In this document: positions 1 through 5,834 of the stretch, piece by piece
Numbering within the stretch: position 1 is the stretch's first letter
Layout: every line of letters starts with the position of its first letter
Assembly (NCBI GenBank): GCA_012521625.1
Contig: JAAYLY010000013.1
Span: 1 to 7,312, forward strand
DNA length: 7,312 bases
Source: Tissierellia bacterium
GTDB taxonomy: Bacteria; Bacillota; Clostridia; Tissierellales; Tissierellaceae
Direction: 5' to 3'
Notes under the pieces: model-generated
The model's database searches: none
What the model was told of the DNA's origin: nothing
The model's input: the letters and a program-made list of their open reading frames with translations, nothing else
Translations under genes and position numbers: made by a program

Positions 1-435
1 CAGATTAAATAGGGACTTGATAGAAAATATATTTTTAAAACCCTGTATGGGATTAATCCGATTTAAGTCTGGCTTTAAGGGTTCAGTGGTATGCAAAAAA
101 CCAGTCTGTATCAAATTGGCCACCAAGCCCACCAAGAGGGCGATTAATAAAAATGGTAGCACCATCAGGCCATACTGGACTAAGCTATCCATCAGGAGGC
201 TGCCTGCATTGTTTGGGCTCATCTCTATCATGGACAAATCAAAGCTTAAGGACCTTTCCATGAAGCCCCTGCCGTTTATGTAGATATATTGGCCCAAAAG
301 CCCCATTAGGATGGTAAAGGTAAAGAAGGATGCAGCTGCAACTAGGTCCTGACTCTTAGCAATCTGTCCCTTCTTCCTAGCATCGCTTAACCGCTTGGGG
401 GTGGCCTCTTCAGTTTTACTGTCCCTATCAGCCAT
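1..435 (-). CDS. flhB: FlhB, flagellar export switch protein, N-terminal part (runs off window)
   Basis: This is the first 145 codons of FlhB, the inner-membrane export protein that switches the flagellar type III system from rod/hook to filament substrates. The start is ATG at 435, preceded by AGGTGA at 441-446 with 5 bases of spacing. The protein opens with the family's charged head (residues 3-30, including TEEATPKRLSDARKKGQIAK), then a hydrophobic segment at about 31-48 and another at about 87-109. It then reaches the conserved block RINPIQGFKNIFSIKSL at 126-142, typical of FlhB. The full family length is about 350-360 residues, so the remaining transmembrane helices and the cytoplasmic domain with the self-cleaving NPTH motif lie outside the window and cannot be judged. 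It follows fliR by 93 bases and is a separate gene, not fused to fliR as in some clostridia. Confidence 0.97.
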   Translation of the reverse strand, partial: MADRDSKTEEATPKRLSDARKKGQIAKSQDLVAAASFFTFTILMGLLGQYIYINGRGFMERSLSFDLSMIEMSPNNAGSLLMDSLVQYGLMVLPFLLIALLVGLVANLIQTGFLHTTEPLKPDLNRINPIQGFKNIFSIKSLFNL

Positions 436-528
436 TTAAATCACCTAATGAATAATCTATAAATTTATCCTAACTATTTTAATAAAATAGGTGTTTTTAC
501 TAACTATCTACTATCTTTAAATCTTCTA
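436..528 (-). other. fliR-flhB intergenic region, AT-rich
   Basis: This 93-base gap is one of only two sizeable gaps in the operon. It is very AT-rich and ends with the flhB ribosome binding site. A perfect 17-base palindrome, CTATTTTATTAAAATAG on the minus strand, lies at 474-490. It has almost no G-C pairs and no T-run directly after it, so it is a poor candidate for an intrinsic terminator. It could be an mRNA processing site, a protein binding site or chance in AT-rich DNA. I see no convincing promoter: the best -10-like hexamers have no partner at the right distance. Confidence 0.5.
474..490. repeat. AT-rich perfect palindrome between fliR and flhB
   Basis: The sequence is an 8-base inverted repeat around one central base (plus strand ctattttaataaaatag). 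As RNA it would form about 7 A-U-rich pairs around a 3-base loop, which is weak. Function is unknown; the observation itself is certain. Confidence 0.6.
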
Positions 529-1284
529 CTAACCAAATATCCTTAAAAAATCCTCCAAATAACCCGGCATCATGGAGACGATCTTCCCAATCCTTCCCAC
601 TAGCCAGGATAACATTACTAGGGTGGCAAAGTAGCTTACCATGGCCTTCATGGGCATTCCTAGGATTAGGACGTTTATCTGGGGAACCGTCTTAGATATA
701 ACTCCCAGGACAACATCTGTAATTAGGACTACTATAATCAAGGGGGCTGCCAGATTTATGGCCAATTCAAAGGATAGGCTGAATAACTTTACTATCCCCC
801 CTGCACCATTGCCCATATAGGCTACTTCCCCAATAGGTATCTGCTTAAAGGAGTAAATCAAGGCCCCTAACAGCTTATGGTGCATGTCCAAAACGAAAAA
901 TAAGGAAATGGCTAGCCAGTAGTAGACCCTGCCATAGTGGGATGCACTAAAGCCCATTAGGGGGTCATAGACTGTGGCCATGGAAAAACCAGCCTGAAAA
1001 TCTATCAACTGACCAGCAATCTCTACAGCAGCAAATACCAGCTGGCTTATATAGCCCATGGCTAGGCCTAGTAGGGCCTCCTCAAAGGCCATAAAGAGCA
1101 GGTAAAAGATATTATTAACCAGCTCCAGCTCTGGAATGCTGTTGTGTATCAGTATACTTACTACTACAGACAAGGCTACCTTATAGATATTGGATAGGCC
1201 CCTATAGGAAAATGCTGGACAGGCTACTATAAAGGTGGTAATGCGGACAAAAATCAGTATAAATTTCTGAAAGTATATATCCAT
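529..1284 (-). CDS. fliR: FliR, flagellar export gate membrane protein
   Basis: FliR is a polytopic inner-membrane protein that forms the flagellar export gate with FliP and FliQ. The 251 residues match the usual family length of about 250-260. The most diagnostic stretch is residues 74-110, with GLAMGYISQLVF, then AAVEIAGQLIDFQAGFSMAT, then VYDP. Several long hydrophobic segments cover most of the protein, including about 5-24, 33-50, 57-85, 118-135, about 165-195 and 205-230. The ATG at 1284 is preceded by AGGG about 8 bases away. The gene begins 14 bases after fliQ ends, as expected for the fliP-fliQ-fliR series. It is intact and shows no sign of fusion to flhB. Confidence 0.97.
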   Translation of the reverse strand: MDIYFQKFILIFVRITTFIVACPAFSYRGLSNIYKVALSVVVSILIHNSIPELELVNNIFYLLFMAFEEALLGLAMGYISQLVFAAVEIAGQLIDFQAGFSMATVYDPLMGFSASHYGRVYYWLAISLFFVLDMHHKLLGALIYSFKQIPIGEVAYMGNGAGGIVKLFSLSFELAINLAAPLIIVVLITDVVLGVISKTVPQINVLILGMPMKAMVSYFATLVMLSWLVGRIGKIVSMMPGYLEDFLRIFG

Positions 1285-1298
1285 CTATCTTACCCTAT

Positions 1299-1565
1299 CT
1301 ATATGAGATTCTCAATTAGGCCATACAGGTCTTTAGTCAAGGACAGGAGCTTGTTCAGCATAAAGTTTCCCAGTAGTATGAGGGTAAGGAATACCGCCAC
1401 TATCTTGGGAACGAAGCTTAGGGTCTGCTCCTGGATCTGGGTTGTGGCCTGCAGGATGCTGATAATCAGCCCTACAACCAAGGCTACTATGAGGACAGGG
1501 CTAGCCACCGTCAGAATGGTCAATAGGGCCTTCCTAATTATGGTCAATACTAAAGTCTGAGTCAT
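1299..1565 (-). CDS. fliQ: FliQ, flagellar export gate protein
   Basis: FliQ is a small two-helix membrane protein that packs around the FliP-FliR core of the export gate. From the ATG at 1565 it is 88 residues, very close to the usual 89. The two hydrophobic segments are at about 14-38 and 52-75, with the family hallmark ILQATTQIQEQTLSFVPKI at 37-55 between them. The open frame could be extended to a TTG at 1583, but that lies inside fliP, and AGAGGTGG at 1570-1577 is placed correctly only for the ATG at 1565. That start leaves a 10-base gap after fliP, whose stop codon overlaps the ribosome binding site. Confidence 0.96.
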   Translation of the reverse strand: MTQTLVLTIIRKALLTILTVASPVLIVALVVGLIISILQATTQIQEQTLSFVPKIVAVFLTLILLGNFMLNKLLSLTKDLYGLIENLI

Positions 1566-1569
1566 CTTA

Positions 1570-1577
1570 CCACCTCT
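1570..1577 (-). promoter_or_regulatory. fliQ ribosome binding site, overlaps fliP stop
   Basis: AGAGGTGG lies 4 bases before the fliQ ATG at 1565 and shares bases with the fliP stop codon TAG at 1576-1578. It decides the fliQ start: the in-frame TTG at 1583 lies upstream of this site. Confidence 0.75.
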
Positions 1578-2316
1578 AAGCAAAGCTATTCAATAGGGAC
1601 TCTACCACCAAATACCAGCCGTCTACTAGGACGAATAACAAGATCTTAAAGGGCAGGGAGATCATAACCGGGGGCAGCATAAACATACCCATGGACATGA
1701 GGATACTGGCCACCACCATATCGATTACTAAGAAGGGAATAAACAAGATAAATCCTATACTAAAGGCTATCCTTAGCTCGTTTATGGCAAAGGCTGGGAT
1801 TATAACCGATAGGGGTAAATCCATAGGCTCAGCCACATTATCCCTGCCAGATGCCCTTAGGAAGAGGGCCAGGTCCTTCTCCCTAGTCTCCCTTAACATG
1901 AATTCCTTTAAAGGCTCTGCAGCCCGGTCAAAGGCCTCCTCCTGGCTAATCTCATTGGCCAGGTATGGAGTTACAGCCGTCTCCATTACCTCCGAATAGA
2001 CAGGCTGCATGATGAAGAAGGTTAAAAATAGGGCTAGTCCAATTAGAAGCTGATTTGGAGGACTTTGTTGAGTTCCCATGGCATTCCTTAAAAAGGACAA
2101 TACTACCACTATCCTAGTAAAGGCGGTGGTTAGTATAAGGAAGGAAGGGGCAAGGGTAAGGATGGTCAGGATTGTAAACAATTTAATGCTGTCTACGGTG
2201 GTCTGGGGATCTTCATCATCGAAGAAGATCTCCAGGGGATTAGCTGATACGGTCTGTGGTATCAGGGTTATCAGACAGATTATTATTATTCCTAAACAAA
2301 GATATCTTCTCGCCAA
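1576..2316 (-). CDS. fliP: FliP, flagellar export gate protein
   Basis: FliP forms the pentameric core of the export gate through which flagellar subunits pass. The 246 residues match the family. Residues 1-25 are a signal peptide (RR, hydrophobic run at 6-20, likely cut after TVSA), which FliP is known to carry. The first transmembrane segments are at about 45-65 and 88-105, with the signature SPPNQLLIGLALFLTFF at 85-101; the rest follow at about 184-203 and 220-240, and the motif FKILLFVLVDGWYLVVESL is near the C-terminus. The start is TTG at 2316: a TGA lies four codons upstream in frame, the first internal ATG would remove the signal peptide and first helix, and GAGGAA lies at the right distance. 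The gene therefore overlaps the end of fliO by 77 bases, far more than any other junction here. Confidence 0.96.
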   Translation of the reverse strand: MARRYLCLGIIIICLITLIPQTVSANPLEIFFDDEDPQTTVDSIKLFTILTILTLAPSFLILTTAFTRIVVVLSFLRNAMGTQQSPPNQLLIGLALFLTFFIMQPVYSEVMETAVTPYLANEISQEEAFDRAAEPLKEFMLRETREKDLALFLRASGRDNVAEPMDLPLSVIIPAFAINELRIAFSIGFILFIPFLVIDMVVASILMSMGMFMLPPVMISLPFKILLFVLVDGWYLVVESLLNSFA

Positions 2317-2638
2317 TTTTCTTCCTCATTTCTGCATAATTTTGCCCCTCCACGGCCTTATCCATGGACCCAACAAAATTCTCCAACTCCCCTTTATCCA
2401 GTTCCATTAAGATTTCATTCCTATCTTCACTTAAGCTCATTAAATAGTATTGGTCACAGATCTTTACTATGGCTAGGGCGGAATTCTTATTTACCGCCAC
2501 CCTTTCGATGATCTTGATAAACCTATTTTTACCCATCATATAGGAATTTAAATACTTCAAGATTCCATTGGCCATAAATATGACCATAAGCAATACTATT
2601 ATGGTTTTTATTAGGGTAAAGAAGCTTTCCAAAGTCAT
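2240..2638 (-). CDS. fliO: FliO/FliZ family flagellar biosynthesis protein
   Basis: FliO is a small, poorly conserved membrane protein that helps assemble the FliP complex; in Gram-positives it is often called FliZ. The 132-residue product has one hydrophobic segment at about 9-29. A cytoplasmic domain follows, with the family-like stretch IKIIERVAVNKNSALAIVKI at 41-60 and YYLMSLSEDRNEIL at 64-77. The ATG at 2638 has AAGGAG 7 bases upstream, and that site shares bases with the fliL stop. The last 25 or so residues are Asn/Asp-rich and polar, and their DNA also encodes the signal peptide of FliP in another frame. The call rests on position before fliP, size and topology as much as on sequence. 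Confidence 0.88.
   Translation of the reverse strand: MTLESFFTLIKTIIVLLMVIFMANGILKYLNSYMMGKNRFIKIIERVAVNKNSALAIVKICDQYYLMSLSEDRNEILMELDKGELENFVGSMDKAVEGQNYAEMRKKIGEKISLFRNNNNLSDNPDTTDRIS
2322..2327 (-). promoter_or_regulatory. fliP ribosome binding site inside fliO
   Basis: GAGGAA lies 5 bases upstream of the TTG start of fliP and within the fliO coding sequence. Together with the in-frame TGA just upstream it fixes the fliP start at 2316. Confidence 0.6.
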
Positions 2639-2645
2639 TTAAATG

Positions 2646-2651
2646 CTCCTT
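2646..2651 (-). promoter_or_regulatory. fliO ribosome binding site, overlaps fliL stop
   Basis: AAGGAG lies 7 bases before the fliO ATG and overlaps the TAA stop of fliL, giving TAAGGAG. This arrangement favours re-use of the terminating ribosome. Confidence 0.7.
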
Positions 2652-3099
2652 ATTGAACTATAATATCAGTAATATATACATCCTGAACTATCATCTTATT
2701 TAAAGAGGTATTGATATCCTCCTTAATATCTTCCTTAAGAAGCTCAACAGATTGATTTTCCATCAATTCCTTGGCTGTTCTAGCCCTTAAATTGCTAATT
2801 ACTATGTCTCGAATCTTATTAACATTAGAATCTAAATCCTCCCCATCTTTTTCATCAGTAAACATAAGGGCAATCTTTATCTTTAAATAGCTTGAGCTAT
2901 TATCCTCCGATTTGAGATTCACCACAAATTCATCTAAGACATAGGTATATTCCCCATCGGATTCAAAGATATTAGGAATAGTAATATTCTTGTCACTTAC
3001 CACTAAATATCCTATTGCCAGGACTATGATTAATATAGCTGCCAACAAGACTATTATTATGGCCTTGTCTAAATCCCTCTTTTTTTCCCTCGTCTCCAT
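2650..3099 (-). CDS. fliL: FliL, stator-associated flagellar membrane protein
   Basis: FliL is a single-pass membrane protein that surrounds or supports the MotA-MotB stator. The product has 149 residues from the ATG at 3099. A short basic head (residues 1-12, REKKRDLDK) is followed by one transmembrane helix at about 13-34 and an extracytoplasmic domain containing YVLDEFVVNLKSE at 53-65 and YLKIKIALMF at 71-80, a pattern typical of FliL. The C-terminus has the usual helix and final strand (DINTSLNKMIVQDVYITDII). A TTG directly upstream (3102) is an alternative start adding one residue. The motB stop and this ATG overlap as TGATG, which implies coupled translation. FliL next to the stator genes agrees with its role. 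Confidence 0.95.
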   Translation of the reverse strand: METREKKRDLDKAIIIVLLAAILIIVLAIGYLVVSDKNITIPNIFESDGEYTYVLDEFVVNLKSEDNSSSYLKIKIALMFTDEKDGEDLDSNVNKIRDIVISNLRARTAKELMENQSVELLKEDIKEDINTSLNKMIVQDVYITDIIVQ

Positions 3100-3806
3100 C
3101 AACTGTCACTTCCCTCGTCAAATATTATCAATATATTTACCCGCCTGTTTTGGGCACGGTTTTCTGGACTGTCGTTGGGCACTATAGGCCTATACTCACC
3201 ATATCCTACTGCAGACAATCTCCTAGGGTCTACATCTTCCACTTCACTTAAATATCTGACTACGGAAACTGCCCTAGCCGTAGAAAGCTCCCAGTTGGAA
3301 GGATACCTGGGGCTACTCATGGGCACGTCATCCGTATAACCTTCTATCACCAATTCATTATCGAATTCGTTTATTAAGTTTTCCAGCTTCTTCAGTACTT
3401 CTATCCCTTCCGGCTTTAATTCAGCACTACCAGGCTCAAAAAGGATGGCATCCTGTAACTCCACATAGACACCCTTTGTATTCATACTGACGGATACATC
3501 TTCACCCAATTCTTGAGATTTTACGAATTCATGGACCTTACCATATAGGTCTCGGTTCTGCATATATTCCTGGGAAAATTCTATTATGGCATCCTCATCG
3601 TTTAAGATGGAAGTATTGGCGGAACCTGAAAGTACCGATTGGACTGAAGTAAATACATTGCCAAATTTCTCAGCATTTATATTGGACATGGAAAAAAGCA
3701 GTACGAAGAAGGTCAATAACAAGGACATCAAGTCTGAAAAGGTGGTCAACCAGGGTGCACTGCTCTCACTTTGGACCTCAGCCTTCCGCCTCCTCCTCTT
3801 ACTCAT
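3099..3806 (-). CDS. motB: MotB, flagellar stator protein
   Basis: MotB is the peptidoglycan-anchored half of the stator that drives the motor with ion flow. The 235 residues contain, in order: a basic cytoplasmic head (RRRRK at 4-8), one transmembrane helix at about 20-40 with the essential ion-binding aspartate D25 in WLTTFSDLMSLLLTFFVLLF, a plug/linker region at about 44-110, and an OmpA-like peptidoglycan-binding domain at about 120-230. Hallmarks of the last are FEPGSAELKPEG at 123-134, VIEGYTDD at 153-160, NWELSTARAVSVVRYL at 171-186 and NRRVNILI at 220-227. All key residues are present. The ATG at 3806 overlaps the end of motA by 8 bases. The coupling ion, proton or sodium, cannot be told from sequence by eye. 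Confidence 0.98.
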   Translation of the reverse strand: MSKRRRRKAEVQSESSAPWLTTFSDLMSLLLTFFVLLFSMSNINAEKFGNVFTSVQSVLSGSANTSILNDEDAIIEFSQEYMQNRDLYGKVHEFVKSQELGEDVSVSMNTKGVYVELQDAILFEPGSAELKPEGIEVLKKLENLINEFDNELVIEGYTDDVPMSSPRYPSNWELSTARAVSVVRYLSEVEDVDPRRLSAVGYGEYRPIVPNDSPENRAQNRRVNILIIFDEGSDS

Positions 3807-4605
3807 AGCTGCCTACCTCTCTTAAACTATCCATACCACTTGCCAGCTCCTCCCTCTCCTCTGTGGATAGATAGGTTGTAAGCTTTTCTTCTAACAGCCT
3901 TGGATTGCTGCCTGCTTGGATTTCCAATACACCATCAATAATCAATTCTCCTGTAAACATCTCCTCATCCGTTTGGCTTTTTAAGTTATTAGCAATAGGC
4001 AGGAAAAGGAGGTTAGAAGCTAAAGAGCCATAAAATGTGGTTATTAAGGCAGTGGCCATACCTGAACCTATGGCACTTGGATCATCTAATTCAGCCAACA
4101 TTATAATCAACCCTATTAAAGTACCTGTCATTCCAAAGCCAGGGGCTAATTCGCCCCATTTGTAGAATACATCCTGCCCTAACCTATGCCTTCTTTCGAT
4201 GGCATCAAGCTCCATCTCCATTATTTCCCTAATCCTATCTGGCTCCACCCCATCTACCACCATCTGCAGCCCAGTAGCCAAGAGTGGATTTTTCATCTGC
4301 TCTATATCGTCCTCTAGGGATAATAGGCCCTCCTGCCTAGCCTTCTTAGCTAGGTTGGATAATTGGATGATCAATTCCGGCCTATTATCCTTTGGTGTGA
4401 AGAGCAAGGTCTTCAATATGTTGGGGATTTTTACGATGGTCTTAAAGGGGAAGGAAATTAAGATGGCACAGAAACTTCCCCCGAAGGTTATCAGTATAGA
4501 AGGTACGTCTATAAAGCTAACCCTCTCCCCAGCTACTCTTATAGATATGATAATCATTATGAACCCAGCCATTAAGCCTATTGTGGGCCATATATTTCTC
4601 TTCAT
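3799..4605 (-). CDS. motA: MotA, flagellar stator protein
   Basis: MotA is the four-helix stator subunit that turns ion flow through MotB into torque on the switch. From the ATG at 4605 it is 268 residues. Hydrophobic helices lie at about 6-24, 32-54, 152-171 and 182-205. The large cytoplasmic loop (about 60-150) contains the conserved PLLATGLQMVVDGVEPDRIR and ERRHRLGQDVFYKWGE. Helix 3 has the hallmark LAPGFGMTGTLIGLI with the conserved proline, and helix 4 has ATALITTFYGSLASNLLFLP with the second proline. A TTG at 4608 is one codon upstream, but GGAGGGAG at 4610-4617 is better spaced for the ATG. The flbD stop overlaps this start as TGATG, and motA ends 8 bases inside motB. Confidence 0.98.
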   Translation of the reverse strand: MKRNIWPTIGLMAGFIMIIISIRVAGERVSFIDVPSILITFGGSFCAILISFPFKTIVKIPNILKTLLFTPKDNRPELIIQLSNLAKKARQEGLLSLEDDIEQMKNPLLATGLQMVVDGVEPDRIREIMEMELDAIERRHRLGQDVFYKWGELAPGFGMTGTLIGLIIMLAELDDPSAIGSGMATALITTFYGSLASNLLFLPIANNLKSQTDEEMFTGELIIDGVLEIQAGSNPRLLEEKLTTYLSTEEREELASGMDSLREVGSYE

Positions 4606-4805
4606 CAAACTCCCTCCGGCAACTTACTGTAAATATTTCGCTTATACTCAATTATCTTTTGGATGATCTCTTCAGTAGACTCCATAACCCTCAAAGTCTT
4701 CCCATCGATCAAGGTAATTATAGTATCATGGGCCTCATCGATCCTATAGATTAAATCACAATTTAAAGCAAACTTCTCTTTATTTAAGGAGGTTAAAACT
4801 ATCAT
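4605..4805 (-). CDS. flbD: FlbD/SwrD family flagellar protein
   Basis: This 66-residue protein belongs to the small FlbD family, called SwrD in Bacillus subtilis, where it is reported to raise flagellar motor power for swarming, acting with the stators. It is unrelated to the FlbD transcription regulator of Caulobacter. The family pattern is clear: MIVLTSLNKEKFALNCDLI at 1-19, then a DTIITLIDGKTLRVMES stretch at 27-43 and a helical end (EEIIQKIIEYKR). It has no signal peptide or membrane segment, so it should be cytoplasmic. The ATG is at 4805, 11 bases after flgE, with only a weak binding site (AAGTGG). It overlaps motA by one base, so its place directly before the stator pair fits a stator-related job. 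Confidence 0.93.
   Translation of the reverse strand: MIVLTSLNKEKFALNCDLIYRIDEAHDTIITLIDGKTLRVMESTEEIIQKIIEYKRNIYSKLPEGV
4610..4617 (-). promoter_or_regulatory. motA ribosome binding site inside flbD
   Basis: GGAGGGAG ends 4 bases before the motA ATG at 4605. It is encoded by the last Pro-Glu-Gly codons of flbD, so the C-terminus of FlbD and the translation signal of motA share bases. Confidence 0.7.
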
Positions 4806-4816
4806 TTAAACCACTT

Positions 4817-5734
4817 CTATCTCTTTAAATTGAGCAATTCTTGTAGCATTTCATCTGAAGTAGTTATACTTCTAGAGTTAGCTGAATAAGCCCTGCTAGT
4901 TACAATCATCTCAGTAAATTCATTGGCTAAGTCCACATTGGACATCTCCAAGTAGCCCTGGCGTAGATGGCCAAATCCATATTCACCAGACATACCAAAG
5001 ATTGGATCCCCTGAGTTGTTTGAAACTCTATAATTATTTCCTCCAGTAAACTCCAAACCTTCGGCATTGGAAAATTTTGCAACGGCTATTTTACCTATAA
5101 CCCTTACCTGATCTTCTTGACGGTATTTTGCCAGTATAACCCCAGAACTGTCTATAGAAAAACTTTCTAATTCATTTTCCTCATCATCATCATAATAAGG
5201 TGGTATAGTTAAAGCTATTAATTCAGGTTCTTGACTATCAATATCATCGAATATTGGCTCAAATTCATCTTCACTTTCATATCCTAATACCCTGTAACCG
5301 CTGGAAGTAACTAGGTTACCCTCATGGTCTAGGTAGAAGGCTCCATCCCTAGTATAGTTTAAAACTGCCAACCCAAACTCTCCTACATCGAAATTTCCAT
5401 CCTCGTCTGCCACCGGGGATACTACAAAGAAGCCGTCTCCCTCAATAGCAAAGTCCAATTCCCTGTTGGTTGGCTGCATAGCTCCAACGGTCATGACAGT
5501 ATCTATGGAACCTACACTAACTCCCAAACCTATCTGCTGAGCATTAACTCCACCTAAACCACCGGTAGTAGCTCCACGGGCGTTGGATACCGTCTGACTT
5601 AACATATCTTGAAATCTAACCCTACTGGATTTAAAACCAGTTGTATTTACATTAGCAATATTATTTGCTATTACGTCCATCTTAGTTTGAAAGCTCCTCA
5701 TGCCACTAACACCAGAATATAAAGATCTTAGCAT
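4817..5734 (-). CDS. flgE: FlgE, flagellar hook protein
   Basis: FlgE forms the curved hook joining rod and filament. The product has 305 residues, short compared with E. coli (about 400) but usual for Gram-positive hook proteins. The N-terminal rod/hook domain is present (MLRSLYSGVSGMRSFQTKMD, then VIANNIANVNTTGFKSSRVRF to residue 41), followed by GLGVSVGSIDTVMTVGAMQPT and LDFAIEGDGFFVV at 93-105, common to FlgE, FlgF and FlgG. The C-terminal helix domain has NVDLANEFTEMIVTSRAY at 266-283 and ITTSDEMLQELLNLKR at 290-305, which points to FlgE more than FlgG, as does its place after flgD. Two strongly acidic stretches lie in the exposed middle part, at 153-171 and 182-190. The ATG at 5734 has a strong site, GAGGAGGAG, 5 bases upstream. 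Confidence 0.95.
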   Translation of the reverse strand: MLRSLYSGVSGMRSFQTKMDVIANNIANVNTTGFKSSRVRFQDMLSQTVSNARGATTGGLGGVNAQQIGLGVSVGSIDTVMTVGAMQPTNRELDFAIEGDGFFVVSPVADEDGNFDVGEFGLAVLNYTRDGAFYLDHEGNLVTSSGYRVLGYESEDEFEPIFDDIDSQEPELIALTIPPYYDDDEENELESFSIDSSGVILAKYRQEDQVRVIGKIAVAKFSNAEGLEFTGGNNYRVSNNSGDPIFGMSGEYGFGHLRQGYLEMSNVDLANEFTEMIVTSRAYSANSRSITTSDEMLQELLNLKR

Positions 5735-5739
5735 CTTAA

Positions 5740-5748
5740 CTCCTCCTC
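5740..5748 (-). promoter_or_regulatory. flgE ribosome binding site
   Basis: GAGGAGGAG lies 5 bases before the flgE ATG. It is among the strongest sites in the window, as expected for a protein needed in over a hundred copies per hook. It also contains GGA motifs of the kind bound by CsrA. Confidence 0.8.
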
Positions 5749-5756
5749 TATAGTAC

Positions 5757-5779
5757 TCCGCCTCAGTCAGTCAGCGGGT
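5757..5779 (-). ncRNA. Predicted hairpin with TGAC-repeat loop
   Basis: On the minus strand, ACCCGC pairs with GCGGAGT (one bulged A) around a 12-base loop containing the repeat TGACTGACTGA. There is no T-run after it, so it is not an intrinsic terminator. It ends 8 bases before the flgE ribosome binding site. It was folded by hand and stability was not computed. Confidence 0.3.
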
Positions 5780-5834
5780 TAATGGCCTCCTTTCGGTCCA
5801 GCCATATATACTTTTTTCCACTATTTATATCCAT
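5763..5834 (-). CDS. Possible 23-residue peptide, doubtful
   Basis: An ATG at 5834 opens a 23-codon frame that ends in TGA at 5763, wholly within the gap before flgE. The peptide begins MDINSGKKYIWLDRK and ends with PLTD. It has no membrane segment or recognisable motif. The upstream sequence (TAAGAAAT) is a weak ribosome binding site, and CGA, CCG and CTG codons occur close together. It could be a leader peptide whose translation affects the two hairpins, a remnant of a lost gene, or a chance frame. I do not recognise it, and the DNA is equally well described as untranslated leader. Confidence 0.2.
   Translation of the reverse strand: MDINSGKKYIWLDRKEAINPLTD
5783..5804 (-). ncRNA. Predicted small hairpin with GAAA tetraloop
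   Basis: Read on the minus strand, TGGCT pairs with GGCCA (one G-U pair), then a small internal loop (GGA opposite A), then CC and GG close a GAAA loop. GNRA loops of this kind are common in structured RNAs. The hairpin hides an AAAGGAGG sequence that looks like a ribosome binding site but has no ATG, GTG or TTG at a suitable distance. It was folded by hand. Confidence 0.3.

Noticed and set aside
474..490. Intrinsic terminator between fliR and flhB
   Set aside because: The palindrome is nearly all A-T, leaves almost no loop, and is not followed by a T-run on the minus strand. flhB also belongs functionally to the same operon.
1566..1583. TTG at 1583 as an earlier start for fliQ
   Set aside because: It would add six residues that FliQ proteins do not have, and the strong binding site at 1570-1577 lies downstream of it.
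4199..4666. A 155-codon open frame on the plus strand opposite motA and flbD
   Set aside because: It is antisense to clearly coding, conserved sequence, has no recognisable domain and no good ribosome binding site. The same holds for plus-strand frames at 17-283, 1303-1560, 1691-1999, 2078-2410, 2990-3187, 3586-3825 and 6015-6287.
5757..5804. Cyclic di-GMP riboswitch ahead of flgE
   Set aside because: The GAAA loop and nearby G-C stems prompted the idea, but the rest of the conserved core of the class I or class II aptamer is not present and the region is too short.
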